Source: Strigops habroptila
Taxonomy: Eukaryota; Chordata; Aves; Psittaciformes; Psittacidae
Length of the DNA stretch: 64,000 nt
Assembly (NCBI RefSeq): GCF_004027225.2
Contig: NC_044277.2
Coordinates: 85,944,283-86,008,282 of the forward strand
Reading direction: 5' to 3'
In this document: positions 49,051 to 62,732 of the stretch, one piece after another
Layout: the number at the start of each line of letters is the position of its first letter
Numbering within the stretch: position 1 is the stretch's first letter
The notes under the pieces: generated by a model
Told to the model about the DNA's origin: nothing
Database searches by the model: none
What the model saw: the letters and a program-made list of their open reading frames with translations, nothing else
Translations under genes and position numbers: made by a program

Positions 49051-52000
49051 ATGAAATCATTTTTCTGAATGGCGTACTTCCCTAAGGTAGAGCAGAAAAC
49101 CTATATGTGTATCTGTGCCTCTGAGCACTGTTGTCTGCTCTTTCTGGTTAGCAGTTGGTGCCAATATGTTGCACAATACAGAGGAATTTAAATCTTCAGT
49201 AACTGAATGCCAGCCCTTTTAAAACAAATTTTGGCTGTTTTGTCCCATGTCCCATGCAGAGCCCATTGTGGCAGACCCCTTGACTGCTGGCTCAACTCAC
49301 TTTTTCCATCCCCACATATGACTGGGCTTTAGTTTCCCGAGAGCTGTATTCTGATCTAATTAGTGAGTGGCAGTGAGCTGGGGAATAGGTAGGTGACATC
49401 CATTTTCTGACATACATAGCAGTTAAAGGTGTGAAATTTCAACAGCAAGGTTAAATGCCTGGATAAATTACCACAAGGCAAAACACATGCTAATGGGGGC
49501 TTTCTCTATTAGCTCATACACACAACTACCAAAGAAACCTTACTGCACTGCTCTGCTTTCTATTACAAGGGCTGAAATTTCATTCAAAGATCATAAATCT
49601 ACATTCAAAGACTAATCTTTACAGCATGCTGTATTGTATATTCCCCAGGGTCATTCCACAAAGGGAGCAATGGAGGAGGCACAGCGAGCGATGACTTGCG
49701 AATGTGCCATGCTATGACAGGGCCAAGTCTGGCATGAGGATTCAGGGATCTTTACTGTCAGTACCAGGTGTGTAATGCACACCAGACAAGACTTTCGCCA
49801 CCCATGCGTCTTCCTTAACTCCATTTTGCCTCTGAAAGGCAAGAACTGCCAAAGCCAAGAATTGTGTTTGGGCAAGGCCTTCTCCCAAGCCGCTTTAGCA
49901 CTGACAAAACACTCATGGAGACTCTGTAATTGGTGCGATGGCTGTAGACATGTGAAACTCCAGTAAAATATACTGCGAATACAGCCTGTGCTGTACTGTC
50001 CATTTTTGTAAGCCCAGTAATAAGTCCCTAAGAGACAGCTTATAAAGCCTAATTATTCCATCAAACAGCCCAGTTCTCAAAGGTTGACTGGTTTGATCAC
50101 TGGTTGTGTGCTGTTGGAAAGACAGCCAAAAATTAACTAGGATCCCGAAGTGTTCCTACGAAAAAAAAATATCAAGTTTTATTAGTTTTTTGGATACTAT
50201 TTATACTGCGAGTCTTCCAGTTCTCCACTGGAAGTCTGACAAGCAATCCCTTCCTCCTGCACTGTTGCTCCTAGAAAGCGCATGCTTGGCTGCGGCTGGG
50301 CAAAAACCCACTAGACAGCAATTACTTTCCAGGTTATAAGCACTCCTTTTGAATATTGACTATAGCAATCATTTAGGAACAACAGGATTTGCTTCCTCCT
50401 CTGACAGACATCGTGCTGCCTCTGCAGTATTTTCCATAGGATCAAGCCCCACTCTCCCCTCACTCATGTCAAGTAGCTCAATTGAAGTGACCTGTGGGAC
50501 CTAATGAACTGACATCCCTTAGGGGGTAAGATCAGGGACCAGGGATGGGAATGGAAATCTGTATCAGTCTTCCTGTAAGCAGGGGCAAAAATATAGGTTA
50601 GCAAAGGTCCTAATCTATTAAGCCATCAAGCAGCCTTGAATATTAGACTTAAACTACACGAGGGATTTTAATAGCCTTATTCACAGAGCAACAGTGTAGG
50701 GCAGGTATATTACTCTGCCAAAGAAGGTCTCTTAGACCACAGGGTACATACTCCATGGCAAGTGTGCCTGTTCTTTTATTAATTGCAGCAATATGATATT
50801 TTGCCTCAGCCAGGTGCTTCCCCTGAGGTCCCCATTCCTTTCTCCCCCCAGTCACACAGAGTTGGGATCTGCCATTTGCACGCACAATGGCAGATGTTCT
50901 CCTGCCTTTCTCATGTCTCTATGGGGGTACTTGCTGTCAGCTGGCACGTACCTTCATCCTAACTGTTTTTTACAGACACCTGGTAGAATAAGAACACTTT
51001 TTTTTTTTTTAAGAAAAATTCTTATTTTAGAATTCCAGCTATCTAAGCTAAACTGCCACAAAAGTGCCACAAAATAGAGCATACAATGGCTTGTTCTTCT
51101 GCAGTAACAATTCTGTAACATCTGGCAGTAAGTCCGCAATAGACAAAAGCACAGGAGCTTCCTTGCCTGTATGTGCTGGAAAGTCACAAAAATCCAGAAG
51201 CCGCTACGCCACAGAGCAAGTACCTTGCTGATATTTAGAGGAACATCAATATCATTGAGTTCAAAGAGATTGAGTTTCTAACCTCCCCTGACAGCATGCT
51301 ACCTAAGTGCAGTTAAAAATACAGCCAGTGGGTTTTCAAGCGCAGGGTAATGCAGTGCCAGCAATTTAAGTTTTGTTCTGTTGTACACAGAAGTTGCACA
51401 CTGGGCAGTTTTAGGTTTTAGTCCTGGAGGTAGAACTGTGAGATTTATAGGAGATGACAAAAGTGATTTTGACCCACTGGTCTTTTCTGCAACTAGTACC
51501 TTTGCCCTTCATGCTGTTGCTCTTGATTAACATTTGCGATATAAGGAGTCAGGGAATAGCATAGATAGTGCACAGGCACCACTTTCAACAAAACTCAGAG
51601 CAGCTTGCTTTCAAATACAAAAGCTAAGTCAGGAAGCTGGTGAGCCTTCCTCAAGGCTCTTCACTAAGATTAGATGCTAATCATTCCCCAAATTCCTCAG
51701 CAGGCTTGCTATAACTATGAATTTGTTGGCTATTGCATTGTGCAAGTAGGGCTGCAGAATGTGCTGTATTTTCTTGCCCGCTGAAGCGGCTGCACTGTCA
51801 TCCTGTCTCCAAAGCATACTCTGTATGCTATGCTTGCATATAGAATTTAGCACTAGTCACATCTTGACAATATGATTTTTACTTTTTGTACACCCTTTAG
51901 CATGTAAGCCAGTTTTCTACGGTAACTCCACAGATGGCAGAATTACAAACACCTGTTTTTTCCCATATGGATTTTCTAATGTAAAGGGTCAGTTCATTAG

Positions 52001-55000
52001 CTTGTCCACTAATAGCGATGTTAAAACAATCCTTCCTGCTTATCTATCATCTATTTCCTTAAAACTTACAGAAATTTAGTAACATTGATATCTGAAGCGC
52101 TTCCATCAAGTTAAAATTAAATTTGCCAATAAATTCAAAGATACTTGTGTAGGAAGACAGTCAGACGACATGACTGTACAAGCTTTGCTTATCTTAAGAA
52201 ACCAGACTAAAAACCCCACAAATAAATACAGCAAAGACAGCAGAGGCAACCTCTCTCTCCCCCAGGCCTGTGAGCAACTGTATCCTTCCTTTTGATAAAG
52301 AAAAGCAGTGTTTGTCCCAAATGAGAGGAAGAAAACACAATGGGAAAATCAGCCTGCATAGGAAGTATTCCAAGCAGGTTTTAAAAAAGCATAGCTGTTC
52401 CAAGTTCTTTCTCTCATCCCCCTAAACCCATTTTTCCTCCCAGGAATAACTCACAATACTGAATGAAAGCCTTCAGTGAGGTGTGCTCGTACAATACTGG
52501 ATGCCATCAGACAACACCAAAAGGCAGCCTTGCCCTCAAAGCCTTATGGTCAAAATGGATTTGCTGGTTTGAGTGCATTGAAGACAAAAGTCCTTTTACT
52601 ATGTAAGGATACGTATAATCTGTTCAGGAGTGTAAATTTCAGTATGGAGCACTTTTGGCCATTCGGTGCCTGTGACTTGCTCCTTAGAGGCAGAACGAGT
52701 AGCGAATAGGTAGCGTAAAATCCTTGTCTGAAGCAGGAAGCTTCTATGGGAGTCTATGGGCAGACTGGGATGCTACACATAATGCGATGACGAAGACACA
52801 AGTAACAATTATTTTATAAGTTAAGCTCTCCCATGTTAACAAATTTGATACTGTAAAGTAATTATTTACAGGAAACTCTTGTGTACCACAGAAGAGGGAT
52901 AGGTGACTAAAAGTAAAGGCAACTAATGGAGGAAGACAGTAATATATTTTTTTTATTACCTATTTGCATCATGATTGCTTATCTGGTTGTTTCTCCTGCC
53001 ATAACCTCCTTGTTTGTATTCCTAGTGCAGACATGGCACTGATTTTTCCATTCTAGCCCTTGGTACCGTCCCACATTTGTGTCTGCCTTGCTCTGCCCTG
53101 CTGCCTCCTACAATAGTCAGATCCCATCTCGCCCAGCACTTGGCCATGCTCTGAAGTCAGCGTTTCTGAAATACAGGGGTCTGGCTGTGGTCAGTAACTC
53201 CAGCAGAGGCAGTCAGAATAAAGCAAACGGTTTTTGTAAAAACCTGATGATTTGGGATATTGGTGTTCTGGGGGACAAGGCCGGAAGAGAATTGGATTTT
53301 TCCAGTCTTTTGTAAAGTTTGAACACCCTGCCCACCCCTACTGCCCCTAACATTTACTTTCAGCTATGTGAAAGTGAAAATAGCTGAGAGCGAGAGGCTG
53401 CATTTTGAGAGCAGGCAGCTCAATTAAACCTCCACACCCATAACTGCAATCCTTAACAGAGACAGGCCAACAGGTCACACAAGGAGTCTGGAAAAAATCA
53501 GGGGACTGTCTTTTGATCTGTACCCCTCACTGGCGAACCTGCTCAAGTCCTTGTGAGCATTGGTGGCACCAGCAGCACAAACGCATGTCCTGCTGCTGCC
53601 AAACACACACAGATGCTGACCACATCCCTTAATCTGGGAGACTGGACCAGATACCAGCCCATTACGTTATTTCATTACAATGATTACTCTGGGGTGTGTA
53701 TTTCCCCACAGCTAAGAGATAGCTTCACTGCTTTCAGCAATCTCATAAATGCAGCCCTGGGGTGAGGCAGCAGCTCACACTTACAAATTCCCTATGCTAG
53801 AAAAGTTCTGAAATCTCTTAAAGCCACCCTGAAATCAAGTTTCTACTCTTTTTACAAGCTGAGCTTTGCTTTTCCTCACTCACTTCTGACATGCTCTATT
53901 TGTGGTTGGAAGAAGACAGAAAAAAGCAACAGGAAGAAAACTGTTGTGCAGAGATGAACCTCAGCAATGTAATCTTTCTATGTCAGTGAAAACTTACCCT
54001 CCTCTTTTGTTATTTGGATAATAAACCCTTCACAAGGCTTACGCTACCTGGCAACCACCAACGAAACAAGAGTTTCTGCTGGCTCTGGTCAATGCTCTGC
54101 TTTGTGCCAGTCTGCAGACCACTATGAGCTCAGCATCCTAATCTGTTTTAGGTGAGGTTCTCCATCACCCCTTCCTCTTGCTTGCCATATTAAATCCCAC
54201 ATCAGGTATGGCTCTTGCCAACCGAGCCCCACTGTGCAAAACTTCGGCAAGCTACCAACCCTGTCATGCATTTAATTTCCCACCTGCACTGTATCCTGAA
54301 TATTGCATGAGCCTTCCACATTTTTCAGGTGGATTTTAGCCTGTGAGTGCTGCATGGTAAACTGAGAAGCTACCGAGAAGTAGTATTGCTTTCACGTTCC
54401 TGATTCATCCTGTGGTTAATAAATGTTAAACTTGCTGACAGTATAAAACAGCATCCAGGGGACAGTTGATAAGCTGTAAGTATTTATATCAGCACAAACT
54501 TAGAATCAATAAGTCCTGCTACCCAAATGCATCAGACTTTATAATCTTTATAAAGATTAATAATGCTGTGATTTTAAATGTTTCCACAGTTATGCATCTT
54601 ATGTTGTATGTTTGGCTATAGTTTGACTCAAGTTCTGTGACTTTCTTATTTACTGCAGTATTGCCAAGTTACAGAAACAAAGATCTGTGAAAAAATGCTG
54701 CAAGAAGAGAAGAAAAGCTTAGTATTTCTGAGAATCTCTTAGCCTCTTATGTTGGAACAGATTTTATTTCAAATAAAAACCTAATAATCTGCTTCTGCTC
54801 TTAATTACCCCAAGCATACACCACAGTGAGATCAAGACTGCACATTTGTGAGTCCCTAAAACTTTTCATGGAGTAATAAAGACTCCCAGGTGGGCAGGAG
54901 AGAAAAAATTCTGATTTTTTTTCCCCCCTCACCAGATTTTTTTTTTCCCTTAGCTTATAGATAATTAGGGGAAATAGACACATTTTTCAAACCTAGACAG

Positions 55001-55166
55001 CTCAGGAGAGATTTATGCTTAATTGCCAACTTAAGTCACAAGGAAACAAGAAAGATTTATAAGGAATGAGATGAAGATAAACACCAAAAAATGTCATAAT
55101 GCTGTAAAATAAATGAATGAATGGGCTGGCCTCTTGGAACAGCACACTCACTGCTGCTTATCCTTC
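49051..55166. other. Intergenic sequence, nothing identified
   Basis: Ordinary AT-rich DNA with chance open frames only. No repeats I can name, and no RNA gene or coding homology. Confidence 0.55.
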
Positions 55167-55251
55167 AAAAAAAAACCAAACCAAAACAAACAAACAAAGA
55201 AAAAAAAAAAAAAACAAACCCAAAAAAACAACCCAAACGAAAAAAAACCAA
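55167..55251 (+). repeat. A-rich low-complexity tract
   Basis: A-rich sequence with CAAA and CCAAA interruptions over about 85 bases. A short CA repeat follows at about 55331-55343. No LINE body is visible beside it. Confidence 0.85.
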
Positions 55252-58200
55252 CTGCTGAATGACCAAAACTTTTTCAGGAAGGAATTACAGAGGTAGTCAA
55301 AGACCTAGAAAGGCTCAAGTTGATTAACACCACACACACACACCAGGTAACTTGCTCTAAGGAGGAGCTAGAAATGAGAGATGAAGTAGTATAATAAATT
55401 ATGAATGATTGAAGGTGTAGAAATTCTGTTCTCCCTAACTAGCAACACAACATCAAGGGAACAACTAGTGACTCTAAAAAGTGATGGCTACAAAACTATA
55501 AGAGAGGGTGAGCACTTTATAGAAACAAGGAGCTCTGTGCCCCAGGGTGCTGATGAGCACAGCAGAATTCAGACTGTATGATTTATGTGGCTACTGAGAA
55601 TAAAGTTATAAAGAATTATGCAGATTTAAGAAGAGAGATTAAACGTTACCCTTCAGGCCTTCAGCTGGTCAGAAGTTATTAGAGATTAGGATGGGACTGA
55701 GATAGGAAGTGTTATTAAATTGGGCTCTCACACATCCTTCCACAGTCACGTTGGCAAGAGGATGCAGGAGCATGTGGGTGCACTATCCATTTCAGGTGAG
55801 AGTTTTTGTAATGACAGAGCCTTTGCAGGTCACGTGCACACTAGTGGGACTCTAAGGGCTTGCTTTAGAGATCAGGCCTTTCATTAAGGCACCTGGGCTA
55901 GAAATTCTTGGTTTCTATTAATATTTTGGTGACAATATACTGTAAGCAATTCAATACCTTTGCCAGTTCCTCCGTACTTTTGTGCACCCTTGTTTAATTT
56001 ATGGGATTTTGCTTTTGAATATGAGTTAGCACTTTAGGATTCACTGCTTGTTCACCAGTAGTACCAAGACACAGCAGTCACAGCCGGATGGTTCTTCAAG
56101 CTGCCTTGGTAGCACAACAAGTGAGTGTTGGTTTTGCCCTGCCACTAGCATTGGGGTTTTCTTCCCAGAGGAGCCAGAATCTACTACTGAAGTTGCTCTG
56201 TGAGGAGCCACAGAGGTGGTCCACCTGGGCATGCTCAGCTCACCTCCTATCTCACCCCCGAAAAGGGCATTCTGTGCTCCTTGGTTAATGCAACAGTAGT
56301 TTGTGTATCAACTGTCCCCATTAGAAAACAGGCCATGATGTCTTTTCTTTTATCATTATGATTTCCAACGGGGAAAAGATATTCAGTCAATTAGCTGTTA
56401 ATGCTGCACCAGCAGCTTTTCACTTGAATTTTCAGATAGACAAGTCCAGCCAGATTTCAGTATTGTTAATCAGTAAGTCTCAGAATACAATATCAAAGAA
56501 ATCCACATTCCCTCAAAAGTATCATTAATAATATTGGTTGAACTAAAGAGTTTCAATAGATTTAACAAGACACCTTCAAATTAATTGCATTATATTCCAA
56601 ATACTATTATTTCAAGCTTCACAATAAAAGAGGAACCATTAACTGAATACCTACAAAGGATGATAGTTGAAATCAGGAATAAGCCGAGCAAGGCCACCAC
56701 ATTTTGAAAGACTGTAAGATCATTGTTTATTTTACAAAGCAGCCACACTACAGACAGTGACAAATTGTTGTAATTACAGTGCCTCAACACTGGATGCAAT
56801 GCATTCAGTTTAAAAAAAAAAAAGTTTAAAATATGGATTTTTCCATCTCTAATTGGGCAGGGCGCTCTGCAGTGCAAGCATCAGCAGCACTGGTAAAGAT
56901 CCTTCAGGAATGACCCAGTGTCCTTGGCTGCAGCTGAGCCAGACCACGAGGCAGGAATGTGCCTGCACTAGGGTAAGCGAGGGCAGGAATTGACTGAAAT
57001 GAGAATTTCAGCTCTCACTTTGCCACTGTTCTATTAGTGGTTTTTGTGATTGAAGCAAGGAATTCCTGAGCGTGCATGAAAAGATGATCCTATTCATTTT
57101 AAGCATCTCTCATCTGACTAACTCACTCTGGAATCTAAAATTAGGGAGTCCCAGAGGAATATAATCTCTTTTGGTCTTCTTTTCTGCTGATGTAATAATA
57201 TTTGATCATAAGAAGTTGAACAAAGGCATCAAGCCCCTTATGCTTGTAACTCAGTTCAGTCTCACCTTCACTTGCCTGCCTCCCCATTAGTCAGCTGTGA
57301 GATCAGTTCAATGTTTGAACAGCCTCAGGTGTTGCATCATTTTCCTAGGAGGGACAGCAAACAGGAATGAGATTTTACTGGAGGTTGCATCATTCTTTCA
57401 GGTTTTTCTTTAAGAGGTAGAACAAAGGCTAGCTATGATCAAAGAGAAGCCCCTCCATATACCTTCTTTTCATATATGTATGCTATGTCAGCTGCGTCCA
57501 TGTGGAAACCTATACCTTGGTCTCTGCCCATTGCACATTTGGAAACCCACAACATTTCTCACATGCTATGGCAATGCCTTGCATTTTACACCATCCCAGA
57601 TTATGTACTGCAAAATAAGGATGTAGGAGTTTTTTGAGAAAAGATGAGGGAATGAAGAACAAAGCACTCCAGGCTCTTCCCAGAAGGATGTACAGTTCAC
57701 AGGAGTGCTGTTTAAAAGACTCAGCTTTGTTCCTGAATTCTGATCACCAGAGCAGGGTTATCCTGTAGCACAGGCTGATAGCTTCTTCTTCTAGCAGGTG
57801 GTTATACCATGCATAAAAATTCTTGCATGATAGACAGAAGCCCTACATTTGTTCCTGAACTGCAGAGGAAATCTGTGAGCCAGAATGTGGCTTAGGTTTG
57901 CTTACAGGGAGGGCTGGGAAAAAGCACAGCTTTTTTCCCCTCCGTGCTGATCACCACATCCAAAGAAAAGGGTAGTAAGGGACAGATGCAAAAGTCAGCA
58001 ACCAGCGGAGAAAGATCTCTGGTGTTGTACACTTGGCAGTAGGGTAGGGAGGAGGGAAAGCCCCAAACTCAGGTAATTGCTCACTATTTATTATGTAGCT
58101 CCTCGTTGTCATTTCAATATACACATTTTACCCTCCCCCCTGATTTTCAACAGGGCATGGTCACCTACTCTGTATTTTGACATTCCCAGTCCTCTGTGGT

Positions 58201-59444
58201 GAGAATGTCATCAGGGAGAATAAAACTGTCTTTTTCTTCCAGTGCTTTTTGGCTCATCACCTGAAACAGCATCACAGCCACTGCCAGGGGAGCTTTGCAG
58301 CAGGGGCTAGCTGGCGTGGCATGCCTCTGGGCATGGAGAGAGATGAGGGGGTGCACGAGGCAGCAGGGCAGGAGGGAGAAGAGTTGCTACAACTCATTTC
58401 TTGCCCCTCAGTGCTTGGGACCTGGAGGAATGCCTGAACCTCATGCTCCTTTTACACTCTTCAAAGCTCACTCCTAATCCACAGGAACGCAGTGCCATGT
58501 TGTCAGATGCACTCCCTGCCTGACATGCTGAAGACCAGAGCACTTTCTATGGTGATAGAGTAGCCCTCAATGGCATAGCTGATACCCAAATACAAGAGCT
58601 CTCAGGCACATAAGTCCATCTTCAGGTCTTAATGCTTGCCAAGTTTTTTCCTCTACCTCTATCAGCTGTTACAATAAGAGATTTTAAATCTTCCTGCAGC
58701 TTCTGCCTCACAGCCTCAGGCCATTGCTGCTAGTAACAACATGGCTACAGGATATTGCAGACAGAACTGCAACACATAAGCTGCCAAACATGTCTAACAA
58801 AAAAGCACAATGGTTGTGCCATTTCTGCAGGGTGGGAATATAAGAAGTTGTTAATTTTTTAATTTTATATCTAAGATGATCCAGCACAGTTGGACAACCC
58901 AAGACAGTGGCCGCAGAAGGTATCTAGGATGGGTCAGGGAAAACAAGTGTAGGACAAGGACTAGAACAAAAAGAGCTTTTGCCTGCTTCAGTATACCCCC
59001 TCCCAAATCTGCGATGAAGCCAGGATGCCCAAACCTCAATATTACCCTCCTATGCATCAGCATTCGTCTAAATCCTGGCAAAGGAGCTTCAAATCCCTAG
59101 CACCGATCAGCCTGGAGATGATTAGCCTGCCACTGCTGTCAATGGCTCATTGTATTGGGCTGAGTGACCCACCGGCTGGCAAATCATACAGACATCAAAA
59201 TTACAGAGCCGATTTTTTTTGCTGTTTTGGTTGTTTCTGTTTCTTAGTTTAAGGTAGATACTTGCATGTAGCATAGGAATGCTTCAAATTCCTTGCAGAA
59301 GGATGAGGCAAATCACCCATCTCAATTCTTATGCAAAAGGAGACTAATATTATAGTCTTCAGTAAGATACCACATACTACTTTTTCTCTGGCATTTCTGC
59401 CTCATTCAACACAAAGAAAGAAAAGTGGTCATTTAATCAGCATT
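55252..59444. other. Intergenic sequence, nothing identified
   Basis: No gene, named repeat or RNA gene is recognised. Short open frames at 56.0-56.3, 58.2-58.5 and 58.85-59.25 kb overlap on opposite strands and show no family features. Confidence 0.55.
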
Positions 59445-59690
59445 CATTCAATATTTTGTTTTCTTCTTGTCACTCAGCATGTGGCCCTTAGCTTGCTTAA
59501 TGGCACGCTGTTCAGACCCTGCTGTGGGGACAAAATTCATTTCCTTATGGCCTCATCCTCACTGCACATCACTACAGCATCCAAAGTCTTTAAAAGTATT
59601 AACAAACTTACTTATGCAATCCCTCTGAAAATGCTGCATTACCCTCTTTTTAGAAAGGCAGCTGACGCACCCGGAGACGTAGCATTCTGG
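59445..59690 (-). repeat. Ancient MIR/L2-like interspersed repeat, copy B
   Basis: It shares ATTCAATATTTTGTTTT with copy A at 37838. In the same order it then has CAGCATGTGGCCC (A: CAGTATGGAGCCC), CTTGCTTAATGGCACGCTGT (A: ACTTATTTAATACACTATCT), ACCCTGCT, GCATCCAAAGTCTTTAAAAG (A: GTATCCAAGTGTTTCACAGA), TATTAACAAACTTACTTATG (A: TATTAATGCATTTATTTTCA) and GCATTACCCTCTTTTTAGAA (A: TTTATTACCTTCTTTTCATA). The collinear similarity over about 240 bases supports common descent from one old family. Confidence 0.5.
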
Positions 59691-59999
59691 AAAGGTCAAA
59701 AATCACATATTCAGAGCTCATATTCTGCTAATTTCAGTTTAAATTTTTAGAATTTAATGGTTCAAATGAGACTGCAGGTGGGCTCACCCAGAATACCATC
59801 TGGGAACAACTCATAGCTGCAGAACCTCACAGGAGCTCCATGGCATAGGCTGGGAAGGGACACCTTTCTCCAGGACCTAATTCAGCTGCCAAAGGCTGCT
59901 TTGCCCTCCTACCAATGCCTGCCTCATTCATCACCTGCCTTCTAACTTCTGTTACTAATGGAAAGGAAGTAGAAAACAAGGATTCAGAGTGAATGGGAA
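59691..59999. other. Intergenic spacer, nothing identified
   Basis: There is no recognisable feature between the ancient repeat and the following CR1 relic. The sequence at 59780-59900 is mildly GC-richer, without homology I can name. Confidence 0.5.
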
Positions 60000-60245
60000 T
60001 GCATGAAGGAACCTGAAAGACATCTAGTCCATTCTCTTCCTTTGCCGCAGAAAGAGTTAGCCCTGCATCATCTCTGACACCGATCTTTCACTCTGAGCAC
60101 CAACGATTCCCCCTTCTTTCCACGTGACTCTATACCAGCATTCTACTGTTTCCAGAACTGTTTGCTATATCTTCATGAAGACTAACCTACATCTCCTTGA
60201 TACGGCTCAAACCTTTTATCCTACCCAGTGCGGACAGAAAGAGCA
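60000..60245 (-). mobile_element. Old CR1/L3-like LINE 3' end, antisense
   Basis: Read on the minus strand: ATCAAGGAGATGTAGGTTAG, TCTTCATGAAGATATAGCAA, then CTGGAAACAGTAGAATGCTG, AGAGATGATGCAGGGCTAAC, and near the end AATGGACTAGATGTCTTTCA then GGTTCCTTC. This follows the 3' region of CR1/L3 elements ('aggagatttaggttggacattag...ctggactagatgacctcttgaggtccctt') in order, at high divergence. The boundaries are approximate. Confidence 0.6.
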
Positions 60246-62619
60246 GATAAGTCGTCCTTTGGAGGAAGTGGCCTCTTCCCACAGCTCCAGCTTCTTATCA
60301 GAGCCACTCTGTGCATTCATGATCCTGATAGAAATGTAATGTGTGATCACATGCGAATTGTGGCCACAGTGTATGGCAAGGAGGTGAAAGGAGGAGCAAA
60401 CTAAGATTTGGCAGGCATCCTTGGTGTTTGCATCACCTAGCCAGGTCTTCTGTACCCACCATGATAATGTTTTTTTAACATCATTCTTTGTGTGTTTGTT
60501 TACGTACACACCTATTGTTCTTGGTAAGTCTATTTACGTACATGCATATTTTAGTAAGCACCATGCAAGTTCAGAAACTGATGCAATAGTATCACTGCAG
60601 CAGCCAAACTGCACAGATCTGGTGACAACTCTTCCCAAAAATGTAACCAGAGTATTGTCCGAAGTTCTAGAACTCACTCTTTGATGCTTCAAGCACACAC
60701 TTCCTCCAATGCTCTTAAACACACAATTAAATCTGCCATCCACTGACATTCATGTTTGATGTTGATTAGCAACTCTGTGTTACATTAAAATTTATGACCA
60801 AGCTATTCCACCACGTGGCTGGCCACAAACTGACTGCCTAGAAGCAATTGTGCCCTTTTAATCCTACCTCATTGTCTCAGAACAGAGCTGAAGCCAGTGG
60901 GAGACTCTCTGGGGAGAGCCTTTACTGCTCATATTAGCAAAATTCCTAGGAAAGGAATAAAGCAGATCCTAACTGTTAGGGGAGGAAAAAAAAAAAAATC
61001 ACTACTCATTGGATTTCAGTGCATCTGGTACCATCTGGTGTAGCTCAAGAGATGGTCTGAGCATGTTCAGCCAGCAGGATGTTCTTCTGGCAAGAGTTTT
61101 CCTACTGAACTCTTAAACCAGTTATTCAAGGTGAATTTTATGAATGCCAGATAGTAAGAAACAGCTTGTAAAATCAATCTTTAAATCAGCTGCTCCAAGG
61201 TGCCCTGCCACTACTGTATGTTTCTTCAGCTGCAGAATGAAATAGCAATAAGTTCCCCTCTGTGAGGCTCTTCTCAGTGGAGATCACAACGTTGATTACT
61301 CCATCCTGCCCGGGATGAAGCTTGCTGCGAGGGCTGGACTTTTGCCTGGAGAGCCATGCTTATTTGTGAGAGGGTGTACTTTCAGTTGTTGAAAGCACCT
61401 ATCAGGCAGGACAGTATATATGTTAAGGACAGGAGTAGTTTAATTGTACAGAAAGAGAAATAATTCGTGAGGTTCAGTATGTTCAAATGAAGTTGAGTTT
61501 GGCTTAGAAACTAAAACAAACAAAATCCCTAGAGCTTGTGTGTAGAGTCTGTATTCAATATTTCTAGGTATTTATGTTCTGCGAAGCAGTTTCAAAAGCT
61601 TGCACTAGTAATTTGATTGCCCCAGAGTCATACCAAACACATAATCCATCAAGCATGTACCTCAACAAGAACCTTTCTACTTATGTATCATCATCCCACA
61701 TATGCAAAATAGCTGATATTCCAGATTTTGTCAGTTAGAAGAGTGGATGAATATTAAAATTCTCAGTACAGATTAGTTTTTTTAGTACTAAAGACCCTGA
61801 GGGTACAAGCCATAAAGGGAAAGAAGGAAGAAAAGCCTTTTAACAATATATACTGGCAACTTTTCGAATTATCTGAAATAACCCATTTCATTGCTACTCA
61901 TAGAAAACTCTCTAATGATTCACACCTAGGGGTGTTTACAATAGAAAACTAGAGGAGTAGTTTTGACAGTTCAATGCTGAGCTCACCTTGAAAACACAAA
62001 GTACCACCTATCCATCTCTGCTCCTAACATTGCTATTGGTACCCATCAGGTGTCTTGCAGGTGCTCCAGGAAGGAAAGGGGGTGGAAGGAAATCACAAAG
62101 GAAATTTAAGCTCAATACTGAAACAATTCAGAGTGAAACACACTATAGAATGGTGTCCCTGAACAGCAAGTAGGAGTTCAACCAGCTGGACCATTTAAGA
62201 GTGGTTTGGCCAGAACACCGGAGCACGCAAACCCCCATGGTCTCCATCTTTTACAGGCAAAACAAAATGAACCTATTTAAAAAGCCTTTTTTAGTTATTA
62301 TTCCTGGGACTCTAGGCACAGAAAACTGCCTAGTTTTAAAGGTGCAGGGGCTTCTGTGAATGTACCCCAGCTCTGAATTCAGTCCATCGTTGTTCCAGAA
62401 AAATATCATTTCTTGGTTTTGCAGCGGGAAGCCAGGTCTTCGTGTGATGCTTCACCAGGAATCATGTCAGTTTTCTCCCCTGCTAGTTTGTCCTATCAGG
62501 CACAGGTAATCACCAAACCATCTGACAATGACAGGCTTTCCTCAGTTGCTGACTACAAAACACAGCTAATATTATGTGGTCTGAAGCACTGCTCAGAGTG
62601 ATTGCTGGAGGGCCCACAT
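60246..62619. other. Intergenic sequence, nothing identified
   Basis: AT-rich DNA with chance open frames and an A13 run near 60985. No gene or named repeat is recognised. Confidence 0.55.
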
Positions 62620-62732
62620 TATCCCTAGTCTGTCTTTCGTTTGCTACTTACCTATAGAAGCCCTTCCTGTTACCTTTCAGATCCCTTGCCAGGCTCAATT
62701 CTAACTGGGCCTCAGCTTTCCTGACCTCTTTC
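62620..62732 (-). mobile_element. CR1 LINE ORF2 fragment, antisense
   Basis: On the minus strand the frame reads EVRKAEAQLELSLARD then LKGNRKGFYR, a stop, and VANERQTRDNVGPS. This matches the linker between endonuclease and reverse transcriptase in CR1 ORF2 ('[40 protein letters not shown]'). The in-frame stop and short length show it is dead. Sequence on either side is not recognisably CR1. Confidence 0.75.
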
